Shown one piece after another: positions 1-12,465 of a DNA stretch of 64,000 nt. Numbering within the stretch: the first letter of the stretch is position 1; each line of letters opens with the position of its first letter. The stretch is from Liolophura sinensis (taxonomy: Eukaryota > Mollusca > Polyplacophora > Chitonida > Chitonidae): assembly GCF_032854445.1 (NCBI RefSeq), contig NC_088300.1:62592984-62656983 (forward strand). Direction: 5' to 3'. The notes below the pieces were generated by a model. It had not been told where the DNA came from. It saw nothing but the letters and a program-made list of their open reading frames with translations, and did no database searches. The position numbers were made by a program, and so were the translations under genes.

Positions 1-341
1 GGTACACCATTTGAAAACTGATTTCACTCATTCGACAAAAATATGGTAAATGATTTTTATCCTAATTTCATTTATTCGCCCCTGTTAGTCAACAGGCTTG
101 TCTCTGTATGAATCTGTGTTAATTTGGCATACGATATACTTTCTTAGTTCTTTGGTGGATTGTGTTGAACGGTGTGTTCCGAAATGCTCTTGCGATCATT
201 GGCAGCGAACGTCCATTATCTTTGACTGCTGGCATGCGAATGTTTTGACACTGAAATTTTAATATCACGTTTTAGTATTTGACAGAAAAGCTGTTCATCG
301 TTGTCAACTCGTTTTCATAACATCTTCAGATTAACTCACTA
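1..341. other. Non-coding, nothing recognised
   Basis: This stretch is AT-rich and has no frame of 60 codons or more. I see no repeat, RNA gene or transposon remnant up to the start of the palindrome cluster. Confidence 0.6.
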
Positions 342-360
342 AGAAAGCTTTGTAACACCG

Positions 361-800
361 CAATTTGTTATTAAAAAGGCCATTTGTAATATAATACGCA
401 ATTTGTAATAATTTATTACAAAAAGCCACTCTGAGAGAGGCTTTTTATAATAACTTATTACAAACTCCCATAGTGCCTTTTTGTAATAAATTATTACAAA
501 TTGCAACTCACAGTTTGGCTTTTTGTAATAGGCCTAACCTATTTGTTTCTAGAAGACACTGGAAAATTTCATCTAAAGGTGACCAACCCTAAGCTGATAG
601 ATGTCATGAATGAGAATAATGACGATAACGTCCTTTAAGAACATATTTGTTACATTTTGTTATAACAAATTACGTTCCATTTTGCTGACGTAATTTGTAA
701 AAAAAAAGCGCAATTTGTAATAATTATGAAAATTTGCGACTCCCAGAGAGGATTTTTGTAATAAATTATTACAAAGTGCAACTCCCAGAATGCCTTTTTT
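361..800. repeat. Palindrome cluster, left copy
   Basis: Short near-perfect hairpins built on arms TTTGTAATAA / TTATTACAAA recur here. Exact arm pairs separated by a single base lie at 402-422, 480-500 and 755-775, with degenerate versions between them. The hairpins are linked by variants of GCAA, AAAAGCCACTC and AACTCCCA. A related cluster lies at 1785-2150. A less repetitive spacer occupies about 531-640. The pattern suggests foldback-type or minisatellite termini of a decayed mobile element, but I do not recognise the family. Confidence 0.75.
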
Positions 801-1012
801 AATAACTTATTTCATTCAAGAAAATGATCTTTACTTTCAAGGGGTGGAATGTAAGCCTGTAAAAAACATAAATCTGAACGAGGATATACTTGTATGTCTT
901 GGCTATGTACAACACAGCATCCATTGTTACAAGATCAGTTTGAAGCCTTTCGAGAAGCTCTTTTGAACATGCCGTTGTGACGGGCTTTGGGATCGGATTA
1001 TATGTAAACCTT

Positions 1013-1372
1013 TTACTCTTCATGCGGTAGCTCAGTGCACGTGGTTCTTCTCCTTTGGCTTTTATGGCATTCTTTGTTTACTATCGACTTAAGAGACTTC
1101 TGATTTATGACACGGCTGTCGATGAAAAACAGGACGTTGCCTTCGTTGTCTCTAAATGAAAAATGTGTTCTGTTTCTCCAAAACTGAATTATTGCGTTTT
1201 CCTGTTTACGAGTTCCGTCTTTGATAAGAACTTTAAATTTACCACTTGCAAGAGACACAACTGTGTTCAACAGGGCGCAGCCCTGATCGAGGCATGATGT
1301 CACGATGTTTTTAACCGCTTTAGTGAAGTCAGTTAAATGTGCATTACGTATAACATGTCGACATTTCGAGGT
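1013..1372 (-). CDS. Unrecognised open frame, possibly an exon or element-encoded fragment
   Basis: I do not recognise this protein. The minus-strand frame is open from an AG at about 1373 (sequence ending CTAG on the minus strand) to a TAA at 1013-1015, giving about 119 residues. Composition is protein-like: charged and aromatic residues are mixed, for example KFKVLIKDG, FWRNRTHFSFRD and NVLFFIDSRVIN, and the C-terminus is basic (SQRRRT). No ATG lies near the 5' end, so if real it is an internal or terminal exon or a decayed fragment. A second minus-strand frame begins next to its stop (799-1023, other phase) with MKSKRFTYNPIPK. That would fit one reading frame broken by a shift near 1020, but could be chance. 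Both lie between two palindrome clusters, which hints at an element-borne gene. Confidence 0.3.
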   Translation of the reverse strand, partial: TSKCRHVIRNAHLTDFTKAVKNIVTSCLDQGCALLNTVVSLASGKFKVLIKDGTRKQENAIIQFWRNRTHFSFRDNEGNVLFFIDSRVINQKSLKSIVNKECHKSQRRRTTCTELPHEE

Positions 1373-1488
1373 CTAGATGCCGTTTGGTTGTTTGCTGACT
1401 TTATCGTCCACACTGTATGCGTTGAACTGGGATAACAGATAGAGCTGTCATCAACCATCATCTGAGAATTTTGATTTGTGTGACATAG

Positions 1489-1680
1489 GTGCGGCTGTGG
1501 TATGAAAGCGTAGATGACGCTGTAATGCACGCCTTGCAACTGGATTACAAGCCTCTTAACAGTAATAAAACTTTAGCCAATGACGCGGCTGAAAATTTTA
1601 TGAGAAAACAGTTGAGCCGAGATATTCCCTACCAACCATCTGACGTGTTTGTGTATACCGGGCATTGCTACAAAATGTAA
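1489..1680 (+). CDS. Unrecognised short plus-strand frame
   Basis: I do not recognise this 63-codon frame, which has no ATG at its 5' limit. Its composition is hydrophilic and balanced, with DDAVMHALQLDYK near the start and a C-terminus of YTGHCYKM before TAA. It is on the opposite strand to the frame at 1013-1372 and sits between the same two palindrome clusters. It may be chance. I list it because its composition looks more coding-like than most short frames here. Confidence 0.15.
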   Translation: MRLWYESVDDAVMHALQLDYKPLNSNKTLANDAAENFMRKQLSRDIPYQPSDVFVYTGHCYKM

Positions 1681-1784
1681 CACCCTATGTCTTTAGGAAA
1701 TGGAATGCCAGATCGTAGGAATCATGTCCTCTACGTAGCAACAAACAATGCGAAGATTTTTAAAGAATTTCGTCCCCCTTGGAG

Positions 1785-2150
1785 TGGCCTTTTTGTATTA
1801 TATTCAACAACACAATTTGCAATGACAAGCAATTTGTAATAATTATTACATTCTTGAAAGGAATAAGTTATTACAAAAAGCCACTTTCCGAGTGTAACGA
1901 CGCAGTTTACAATAAAAAGCAATTTGGAATAATTATCACAGAAAGCCACTCTGTTAGTGGCAGCTTGCAATAAATTATTACAAAAGAGTGACTTTTTGTA
2001 ACACAGAGAGTAACAACGCAATTTGCAATATAAGGCAATTTGTAAAATAACTTACAAAAATAAACTGTGGTAGTTACAAATTGTCACTCCCGGTGTGGTA
2101 GTGGCAAATTGTAATAATTATTACAAATTGCGTTTTTGTTTTATAAATTA
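1785..2150. repeat. Palindrome cluster, right copy
   Basis: This cluster has the same vocabulary as 361-800: GCAATTTGTAATAATTATTAC, AAAAGCCACT and TTATTACAAA. The best hairpin is TTGTAATAA (2109-2117) directly followed by TTATTACAA (2118-2126). Units here are more diverged, about 40-60 bp apart. The outermost flanks of the two clusters (AGAAAGCT at 342-349 and AGCTTTCT at 2162-2169) are reverse complements, and the similarity continues inward with mismatches. Confidence 0.7.
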
Positions 2151-2169
2151 TGTTGTTTCACAGCTTTCT

Positions 2170-3544
2170 GGCAAAAAGGTTGATTGACAGCAAAACGAAA
2201 ACGTTGATATGAATACAAATATAAAAGCAGAGAACTTGTTCAACTAAATGAATAAGTGAATAATTACTTCTCTCAGTAATTATGCGGCTGTCCAGATTTT
2301 GTTGATTTTACTTTTCCGAAAGAAAAGATTGTCGTCTTCAAGGCTCGACATCCGGCACGATATGATTTTCTTGTGCCACGTGACCATACTCTCATCTGGT
2401 GGATACGACTCTTGTCCGTGGCTTGACATCTCATCTCAGAGGGATTAGAACAGTGGTACACGCGCCGTCTCGCCCTGATTAGGGGCTTCCTTGGCCGAGC
2501 TCAATCAGTGTTATTGGCTGTTGCTACTGCCCTCCAGCGTCTATCATGTACCAACAGATACCCCTTCCCAGATCTGAAAAGATGGGAGATGGTTGTAACA
2601 GACTTCTGACATGAGATAACGATAACCTATATCACATAAGTTACTGAAGCCTGACGCTTCAGCTCTAGATATGATCTAGACTATGTACAAACCAACCACA
2701 CAAACTCAGCCAGACACCTGAACATTACCACACACACATATAATATACATGCACTGTTTGGAATCAAAACAAACGACATTAAGCTGAAAGGAGACATTAA
2801 TATTAATGGGCTATAATGTTGTCGTTAATCTCTTTGTCCACTACGACCATTTCGTGATATTATCGCACGATGATTTCCAACTGCAGTATGACTGACAGAA
2901 ACCGGTGCCCGAGTGCCGAGAAAAGCTACCGTAACATGGTACGTAACTGAAAGAACTTCCAACATGCAAGGGACGCACACATTTTACCGCTAAAGCGCTC
3001 TCTCTATAATTACTATATTTGTGAATTGTCCCTTAATACAATACCCAATCACAAAAAAAACTTTTCAGATATTACTATTTGCTGATTTTCTTGCTCAGCG
3101 TAGCCACACTTATTTCCTTCTGCTTAGTAAATGTGGAGATAGCCCATACGATATTTTCTATTTAGACCTATTCGGCTATTTTTTGTTGTTGTAAAAATGG
3201 TTTAACCACACTGCACATCATCGCATCTTTAATATATTTTCTTTTTGGTGTTGAATAGTAGATCTCAAGAGTGTAAAATTGTCCTAAACTATTTCAGTTA
3301 TTGGCTTCAGGGACACAGATACAGCTACTTATTACAGCGAAAGTCATAAAAATTGTCTTTAGGAAACAATCTCTCTAGAGAATGTAGGAAATCCGTGCAG
3401 CATTTGCAATTAAAGGAGGATATCGTCGAGAAATTCGGAAACTGCCGCCTTGGGGAGGCTTAGCGTTGCGGATTTAGTAGAAGACTGGATGATGTGTTCC
3501 TTACCACAATCATTTATAAATACTTTTAAGACATTTAAGAAATA
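2170..3544. other. Non-coding, nothing recognised
   Basis: The only frame of note is a 62-codon minus-strand frame at 2273-2461 without domain features. A small CA/TA-rich patch lies at about 2695-2745. I see nothing else. Confidence 0.55.
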
Positions 3545-3836
3545 ATATCGGCGTGTTTTATTATTGAGTGATTGAGTGTTAGGGGTTTGAACTTAACAAT
3601 TTCAGAACGCAGCACGGATTTCCACCGCTCTTTATCTACTGCTGCTTCACCTAGACATAAGGGAAGTGAGCCCGAGCCATTATACTGATACAGATCAACC
3701 AGTCGTTGCACTATCTCCTCTATGCTGCACATCAAGCGAGGAAGTTACAACTTCCTCGTCTAAGGTCTTAGGTGTGACTCGCCCCAGGATTGACCCTGGA
3801 TCTACCGCTCCCGAAGCGGACGCTCTACCAGGGGCC
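3545..3836 (-). mobile_element. tRNA-derived SINE, proline-tRNA-like head
   Basis: Read on the minus strand, the element starts at 3836 with GGCCCCTGGTAGAGCGTCCG. This is an A-box-like stretch followed by a 7-base loop TTCGGGA inside a GC stem (anticodon position CGG, as in tRNA-Pro), and then a B-box-like GGGTCAATCC at about 3791-3800. The body runs through CACACCTAAGACC and a segment with ATAATGGCTCGGGC. It matches a second copy at 43107-43408 over most of its length. There is no matching acceptor stem, so this is a SINE head rather than a working tRNA gene. The tail end near 3545 is approximate. Confidence 0.75.
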
Positions 3837-6535
3837 GGTTTGTTTTATTATTGTAAAAAAGCAGGAATTGCAGCACCATGGATGAATCAAGGCATGAAAG
3901 AACGGTTTATGTGAATCGAAACCACCAAACGTCTGTGGAGTAAATTGGTAATGTTGTTATGAAGAATTATTTTAGTGGTGAGAATGCTGTACTTGAATCA
4001 GTTAACCCACAGGCTGAGTTCCATTAAAACAGCACAAACACAAGAATGTAAGCAGTCTCGAGGGCCATCAGTCAGATTCTAGTCTCAAAGAACGCCCTAA
4101 GACTTCGGCCATATGGTGTACAGCGGACGCTCTGATAACAGAACCGTCCCAAAACTTTAAAGCATACACCAGCAACACTCAGCGCTTCAAAACCTTTCTG
4201 TACGTAAATTCTGTAAGGCATAGTGGTTTCCGCTGGTGACCCTGCTTGCACTGAACTGCACTAAGGCTCCGTGCTAGTTAGAGTTCACTGAAGTCATATC
4301 GATGTTGCTGGCCTTGTATTGGACTGTCTTGCTACAGGACATACACGGAGATAAAGCGACACTTTGTGACGTTTTATTTGCAAGGCTGTATAATGTCGTG
4401 GAAAATAGCTTCTGACAACCATCTCTGTTCTTTTTTTAAGTACACATTACCCCCGCACTGCCTCTGATTTTTTAACATATATTTGGTATAACGGGAATCA
4501 TTGATACATGTTAACTCCCAGGTTCAAGTTTAACCGTTGATTTGTTATCGCAACTGAAAAAACAACGGTGGCATAAGAATAACTAGTACTTGGATAATTA
4601 TATAGTTATGAATAACAGTATAGCCTATAGAAATCTATTCGTTCATGCAGATCCAAAGGATGTAATTTTGCAGTGATCATCACGCAAAAGAAAAAAAGTG
4701 GGATTTGTTCTCATCTGAAATAAATATTAGAATATCATCATATGAGCTCCTGAGATGAAAAACGTTCTCTTGTCTGCACTATAAAATCCACAGGGTATCA
4801 ATAGATAACATACGAGAAACATTTATATTCGCGTTAGAGTACAACTGATATCATTGACCTGTAAAAAATAAGTGTATGTGAAAATAGCCACCACAACTCA
4901 TTACCCATGTCAGAGCCAGGATTTCCTTTTTTTCCCCAATACTCTAGGCAAAACGAAGTGATCAAATGCGTACGTGGTCAAGATTAACATGTAAAAGGGA
5001 ACGAGGGTGATTACTTTGAAGGATGGCGTTTGGCACGAGGTAGAGCTATATGGCCAAGTGACCCTCAGGAACAGTCTACTCGGCATCAAACCGCACAGGC
5101 TCTCACAGTTATATAACTCACGACGTATCCAGCTAGCTACCGGCTTCTTTCTCATCCAATTACAAGGTTTCCTCTACAGTGTATGGCGTTTGAATTGCCT
5201 GCTACTCCACATTAGCGAACTGCCTTGGAATTATGTAGGGTGTGAAAATCCGTTGGCTCTGTTTTGGCGCAGGATCATTCATTCAGTCGCCCGCAAAAAC
5301 TGGCTGATCTAGAAGCAGGTCATGGTGGGTAATTTCGAGCCGTTTGAACGGAGTGATTTATTGTGTGCTGTACGAAGGTGAATAAACACGCTATGTTCTA
5401 ATATCTCACGATGGAGCTTAATCGTCAAACATTCACGCCAATGATACAGCTAATGCCTGTTATCCCTCTATCAGATTCTTAGCACACGGAATCAATGTCA
5501 AATTCCAGAGAAGCCTGCCACGAAGAGGCTCCTGTTTAACACTGAACTGCTATTTATCTTATTGTATTTCTGTTAACGTTAAAAATTAACGACATCTGAG
5601 CAAGCCATTAAAGGGAAAGAAAAGAGGCTTTGTCTATGCCCCATAGTCTAACATACATATATCTCTGTTAGGTAAAATTTCTGAGCCATTAGCATGCGAC
5701 TAAAGTTCGTCTTCAATACGTTATGGCGCAATTTTGAAATGTTCTGTCTAATGACGTTGATTGCCACCTTGCCATGCAAAGACTTTCATTATTATCGACC
5801 GATATACTTGACTAATGATGTTTAACGAGTACTTGACAAAGGCTTGGACGATACAACGGCAATGTATTCTATCGCATGTACAGTTTGTTTGTTCACAATT
5901 ATCGCCGATGGGTTAATTGCTTGCCAACCCCTGTTCAGTGTAGTAAATCCAGTCCATTAGGTGTATTTGTTCTTGTCTCTTTACCTACATGCTAAGCTTA
6001 TTCCTCTGGGTTTTACTTAGGCATCATCATTCTATCTGACATCTTCTTGTTTGTTCTGTTTTTTTGTATGCTGGATAAGTGGCCTTGTACTACAGAGGCA
6101 ATCTTTTTACAGCGGGAAGCATTAAACCCTAAACGCTGTTGACACAATCAGTTATTTCCCAGCAGCCCGGCTGTCATGATAGCAAAAACCCTTCTCCTGT
6201 GTTTTAGCCTAGTTTGTGAATAGGTCCGATTCAACAGGACCTTGAACAGTTCTGACAGTGTTAGGAAGGTGGTGTTCTTAAATACATATCTTATATACAT
6301 CATACTAAGAATAATTTCTTCTTCAGATTAACCGTTCTAACAACACACACACCGCCCCCAAGCAAAACTAATGATCAAAAAACAATCAGCCTGCCAGTGG
6401 TTTTACACTTCTACAGCTATTGATAATTTCCACATTTTTTGTTTGAAAAATGTAAGAAAAAAATCGTGTTTCAGTATGGTAGGGTGCTAGTAGTATTTAC
6501 ACAAGAGCGTTACCCCTGGGTACCATCCTTTTAAT
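3837..6535. other. Long non-coding stretch
   Basis: Overlapping frames on both strands at 4910-5312 (81 and 101 codons) have no protein-like features and are probably chance. I found no repeats or RNA genes. Confidence 0.55.
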
Positions 6536-6800
6536 TTCATTTTTTTCATTTATTCGATTAATGTTTTACGCCGAATTTAACAATATTTCACTGACATGAG
6601 AGCGGCCAGTGCTATGGTGAGAGGAAACCGAAAGAGAGCCGCGATTATCCATAGGTTTGCTGCCAGAAAAACCCACGTACGATCAGAGAGGAAGCCAGCA
6701 ATTGGATTGGAACTCACACCGACCACACTGGTGAAAAGCTCCTTCGTTTTAATTCCAGTTGATGACCAGCAACTTAGTGTGAACTCAGTCAGATGTTAGA
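6536..6800 (-). mobile_element. Diverged V-type tRNA-SINE copy
   Basis: The copy follows the shared order of the window's commonest SINE: a T-rich tail with TTTATTCGATT, GTTTTACGCCGAATTTAACAA, ATATTTCACTGACATGAG, GCGGCCAGTGCTATGGTGAG, then CCCACGTACG and AGAGGAAGCCAGCA. The tRNA-like head end is badly eroded past about 6740. It is one of the oldest-looking copies here. Confidence 0.7.
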
Positions 6801-9800
6801 CAAATCTGAAAAAAAAAATAAAGTTTTGCTCACATAATAGGACTAGGAATTGTTGTGCCATGAACGAAAAAAGTGTTCTAGTGTGGAAAAGTATAGATTG
6901 AGGGGATCGATAAAGTTTTGATGGGCTGTTCTTTTTATTCTTGTGATTTTTATGAAAGTATCCTGAGAGTGTGGATTGTTGTATTCATTCAAAATCTTTT
7001 CAATAATCTCATCCAATACAGACTGAAGCATTTCTAATGTGATTAATAAAATATCTGCAATTGCCTCATAAACATGTACAGCCTTTGTATTTCAGTGGTT
7101 CCAGACCAGTCGAGCTGATAAATATATCTAAATGAAAAATATGAACGCTATTATGTAATTTTTCCATACAGGAAGTTGCACTGATCAGGGTGTAGAAAGC
7201 AGGCACTCATGTTGGTGTTCAGGACCGAGTAATAGGAAAGTCATTCATTGGAGAACCTAAGGAGAGCCAGTCAATCGATCTGCATTTCCCCTTAACTTGT
7301 CGTAGACCAAGCTCGGCGAAGAACAACAAATGACTACACAATATAACTAACATCAGCTCTCTTCAACCAGCTTTGAGCTCACTACACCAAATAGGTCAAC
7401 ATCCGGTGGTTAGTAAAGTCAAATGAAGAGAGATTTGCTTTTGTATTCCCGCTGCCATCATGGCCAGGATGCAGATTCTGTATTGCTCTCTAGTCACTAA
7501 TCGTTGGCATTCTTGGTTGCCGAGCCTTTCCCCTACTCACCGCACGAAAGGATTCTAGGAGGATTTGCGTAGCTATACCCCGTTTATATGGCGGAAGCCG
7601 AAAGGGACCGCGTTTTAAAGGTTCAAGTTTTCAGGCATTACAGCGTCGACGAATCTGCGATATCTGAACGAGAAGGAATGAGAAAAAGTCATCTATCATT
7701 TAAGGCCTACCCATAAAACGGTTGTACAGCCGGGCAGTTTGAAATAGCACCGATTTCCGTTGTTCCTATGTCAGTAGTCACCGGTTCCAGGTTAGAGAGT
7801 TAATCTTGATGAATCGCTAAAACTAGCCCGGCCCTGATCCTTCTAACGGCAACAGATGATTTTCTTAAGTCGAGCAGGGACTCCTCCTGCGGCAAACCGA
7901 AACGACGTACACAGATAGCCAAGCATTCATCGTATTCACGCTCATCGCATATTAACATTTAATCTTGAATTCGAAAGCAAAGTAGGAATTGTCCCACATA
8001 AAGACAAGCTTAATTGCATCTAACGCTGTTAAGCTTTTGTCGTTGTATTCATCCGGCATTCATTCTAGGGCTAACCTTATTTTTTAATCTCGTCTCCCGT
8101 GGTAGGCAAGAGAAGGTTGTCCGCGGGGACTATATTGGTCTCCTGGGTAGCTCTCACCAGTGTGGAAGATTGAAGGTATTGGGGTAACCACAGGGCCTTG
8201 GCGGGACTAGATGTAATTGAGCGGAGACACGCATTAGACGAGCCTTTGTTGTCGCGGCTATCTTCCTGAAGTCCATAACCTATGTGGTCACAGCCCCAAA
8301 CTCTCCCATCAATATCAGTCACGGCCCCATTGCCTAGCTTTTTCTTTCCACCAATCTAATCCGTCTTCGTCACCCCGGTTTGCAGCGGGCTTGACCACTG
8401 TACTCGCTTTTATTTCAAATCTTAAAACTGCTTATTAGGCTATCGGAAGATGTCGGGAAATGTGTGGAGCGAAATGTCGGCGTTTGGCTCTCTCTGCTTT
8501 CAGTGACTTTCAAGTGCTTTTGCCAATTCAATTAATACCAAATAACCCGTACGGCCTGACTTTGCTATGATCGTTGAGTATGAATCCGATTTCTACCTCA
8601 CAAAAAATAAAATGTATAAATAAAAAAAAAATAAAGAAATAAACAACAACACTAAAAATTAAAGCGCTTCAAAACATGAGTTTCGAATATTGTGTTTCGA
8701 ATCTGTCCTAGCTACTTCGCTTTTTGTCTAGATTCTCCTCGTGAAGGAAGCAAGGCGGAAAGGCGGTGTTAGCGAACAGAACGGAACAGTTCACTTGATT
8801 GTGCTCTGAAATGAAACTGGGAAAGTGCAGACCCAGAGGGAAGCATGAATTCTGGAAGCTCTTATAGATTACAGAGGCCTTATAGAGGCCTATAGTAGCT
8901 TCATTAGTCAACTAGCCAACAGTTTCCTCCCTTCCTTTTCCTTTACCTGCGCATGGGAATGTCTTATTGACTCTTGATAGACTCGAATCGCTATCGTTCC
9001 AGCTATCTAAGGGTCTTGGGTGTGGACGATGCGTTGCCGTATCTGATTAACGAGCCCGATTAGCACTGGCCTCCATTTACACTCGCCATTCGAACGGCTG
9101 ACGTCCTTGGTGAGGTAATTAAAAGGAATCAATCCAACAGAAGGACGACTCTTGCCAGTAAGCATATCCCAACTCTCCGCTAAACACCCATACTATGATG
9201 TTTTTAGAGCAAACATAATTAAATGTCAGCAATCAATTCTAGCTAATCTGCAGCAGATTGATTAAGAGTACACATCATTCTGAGCAGTCTCTGCCTAATG
9301 ATATCAGTCGTTTTTACAAAATATAGTTTCTCTGCAGGAAAGTTAAGCTAAAGCAATCGCACGCTAAATAAATCAAACACATAAAGTTTTCAACATCGAT
9401 ATTCTATATTCAGCACAGTTTTCTAGTATTTTTGATCTCTGAATGATCAATTATGTTCCATTAGACTACATCAACGCAAAAACAGCAATTTTTCTATCTC
9501 CGAAAAATCAAAATTGCCCATTTCAGCACAATTAAACCTCTGCCGAAATAAAGCACAGGAAAAATATGTTATTTTTGTTATTGATTGCTGTTGTTTTCTT
9601 GCAGCCAAATAAATACCTTAACCCGATCACTGAGAAAGACCGATATCTTTTGGAATTTAAGAGCAGACATATTTAATCTGTTTGGTTGCATTTTCTTCAG
9701 CGTTTAAACCGATTCTAAAGATTAAAATAAATTAAACGCCCAACGGTTTTTCTCGCTTCTGTCTTTCTGGAGGCTTTCTTGTACCCTGAAAGTCCCGAGT

Positions 9801-10435
9801 ACTAACATAGTCTTCAAACCCTCGAGACTGGTTGAGCACCGTTGTCAGGTGCAATTTGGAAGCAATCGAGGACGAGTTCGGGTTCTGCATTCTCATAATT
9901 GAAGACCAAAGCAGTACGCGGCTTGTACGTTGACGCTTGTAGACATCCACCTTTGTGGGGTTTGACTGTTTCACATGTGACCATGTCCAATAACCACTAT
10001 CCTCAATGACCCGCAACACTGTCAGTTTCGACTTATAATTATACCCACCGATTCTCTCAACCGCCCTATTCAGTCTCACCAGAGCTTGGTTGTCTGGTTT
10101 CTGGTCGCCAGGACAATACAACTCGGCACAGCCCAATACATAACGAGCTTACTTCCAATGACCGTGGCGACCAGCGCCAGCCCCGAGCAGTATAGCCAAT
10201 GGGTTGTAGATTGGACAAAGGACAATTCAGTATTTCCGCTACCTCGCTATTTCTCTCTCAATATCGTGTTTGTGCAGTCGGCGGTCAGTTATAGACAGTT
10301 CGTTTTCCCTTCAACCATCCATCATCCCATGGCGACTTTGCGGCAACGGAAAAATAGTTCTGTGGCCGTCTAAACCACTTGACTAATGTAAATATTATGT
10401 AGCGTATGTTATTGCCATTTCTATGATTGTGGCGC
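6801..10435. other. Long non-coding stretch with a few unassigned frames
   Basis: Two minus-strand frames stand out only by composition. One, at 8077-8349, is described under findings. The other, at 9732-10149, is 134 codons with no ATG at its 5' end and a potential GTAAGC donor just upstream. A plus-strand frame overlaps the latter. No domain is recognisable in any of them. Confidence 0.5.
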
Positions 10436-10439
10436 TGGT

Positions 10440-10580
10440 TGATTGTTAAGGATTGGCACGTGCTCTGGATGCACAGTGGGCGGGCTACAATACTGAATAT
10501 AAACCTCTATATGATCTACCGCGATCGGGCACCCCCAGAACGCGAGCACCAAATGAGCCTCAGATAATTATTGAATTTGC
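10440..10580 (+). pseudogene. Possible Tc1/mariner transposase remnant
   Basis: One plus-strand frame reads DLPRSGTPRTRAP near 10515-10555. This resembles the linker between the two DNA-binding helix-turn-helix domains of Tc1-like transposases; the better copy at 48627 has DLPRSGRPR at the same place. The frame closes at a TGA near 10585 and no catalytic domain follows. The call rests on one short motif. Confidence 0.25.
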
Positions 10581-10589
10581 CAGATGAAG

Positions 10590-12465
10590 TGCTGCTCTTC
10601 TACGAAAATGAAACTTTACATATGTTCATTCTTGGGGATGTTTTATTCGTCTAGATGACATTTGATATGACCAGGAATGATCATCAATGTTTAATAAAAG
10701 CCACTCTTCGCTGGACCAAAATCGATGCCTATGACTTTACTTTCCCACAATGGAAGAAAACGTCTGAGAGATGGTGGCTTCACTGTAGCCTATCACGATC
10801 TCAATGCACCTGAAACTTCGCCCAACACTAGGACAGAGCCAGGGGATAGATTCGTCTACGAAATTAATGAAATCAACAGATTTAGAAAGCTGAGAAATTC
10901 TTGGATTTGACACGGTGTTATCAGAAACTAGATATAAGGCTATATAAAGATTAGTATGAGGCTTCCAGACACACAAAGCTAGACCAGATAGTATTAGGGT
11001 CTAATATTCTCACACGATGACCACAATTCATCCTGCTTCTCCAGTTTGAACACGGGCGAAACAGTAACCTTCAACGCATGCGTTTCCCATTGGCTACAGG
11101 GAATAACAAATTGTTTGATTTTATCTGCCTCAATCTGCGGAAAGTTTCAAATTGCAATCACACAAAATGATGACTGTAACACTTTTTTCTGTCCATTGGG
11201 ACAGGGCAAATGTAAAGCCAGTCGGAGATTTAATTATCTTACCACAACTTCGACTGTAGCTACAAGATCTGGTAAAAGCAATTTTAACAGTTCACATGTC
11301 GTAATTTGGACCTCGGGAAGATAATAAAAGGAATGCAGTTCTGTTTTTTGGTCAGAAAGCATACATGTAGATTAAGGCAGCTATGAAAGAGACAACGTTA
11401 TGGTAATCAAATGTTCTGAGTATTGATCTCACCTGATGACTAGATATGTTAACTTCCATCATTCCGCTAAAGCCAATTTTTGCGCCGCGGGTTTTACCGA
11501 TGCCAAACTCAATGGGGTTGTAATGGTAAAGGATTGGTCTCATTACCACCATTCACCTGTTGCCATGTTGTGTAATATCCTGTTATAACACTCGCTCGTA
11601 CCAATCATCTTCGAATTTTGATTCGCGAAGATGAACGGAGGCGTAATACACACTGTTTGTGTGGAGTTTCCAGCTATAAATATACGCCTAGCAGCAGAAT
11701 GATCACACCTTTAGTGTGTCTAACGTCGTATGCATATCTACAAAGGTGTGCTTAAGCCTCAAACAAACAATACAACGAAAAAATGTAGACAAGTTGTTTC
11801 AAGTTTAGTATTGTTTTACTTTTATTGTTATAGCTCGATGGTTTCATTCTCGTCTACCCCGGATTTTGTCAGATATCATGTTTATGACATTGCTCTCCCA
11901 CACAACTCCCGAGCCAGTTTCGTGATGTCCTCTGTATAACAAACTTCATAGAATGTACATTCCTGTTTACGTAGGCTGGTAAATATTGAAAGCATTTATT
12001 AATAGCAGAGAGCACACTGCGTAATAATAAGATATATAGCTTGTCCCATCTCCAGCTTCAGAAATCCGTAATCTCATTCCTTTCTGTATCTCCACCAGCT
12101 ATCCAAGTTTGTTCCTATACCTAGTAAAGTTCAATATTTATCTTTACGTTAAAAATCTGGCCTTATCCAGTTACATTTCATCAAACACCTTCCCTTTGCA
12201 GTTCATTTGCTATGGTTTCAATAAACATGGCTTCTCAATTTCATTTCTGTGATGTCATTCAAACCTTGCTTTATTCATGGTTGCTGGTTTATACACCGAC
12301 TTGTATTCAGAAACGTTCGAATGAAGACACAAAACAAGCTGCCTCATACAGTGTCTTAGTATACGGGTGTTGCATTTGACCACTAACTACGATGTTGAAC
12401 CTTAAGCACTCGCTCACCGTTATGTTACACTGGACTTCAATCAACACACTACCAAGGTCGCTGAT
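10590..12465. other. Non-coding, nothing recognised
   Basis: Short frames at 10725-10976, 11046-11324 and 11352-11552 have no protein character. I see no repeat up to the next SINE. Confidence 0.5.

Noticed and set aside
3780-3836. Functional tRNA-Pro gene
   Set aside because: The acceptor stem does not pair and the sequence continues into a repeated SINE body found again at 43107.
3666-3914. Frames shared by 3666-3914 and 43309-43500
   Set aside because: The similar peptides come from the two SINE copies, not from a gene family.
9732-10149. 134-codon minus-strand frame as a gene
   Set aside because: Composition is acceptable, but it starts with TTG, has no convincing splice acceptor and overlaps a plus-strand frame. 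Evidence is too weak for a feature.
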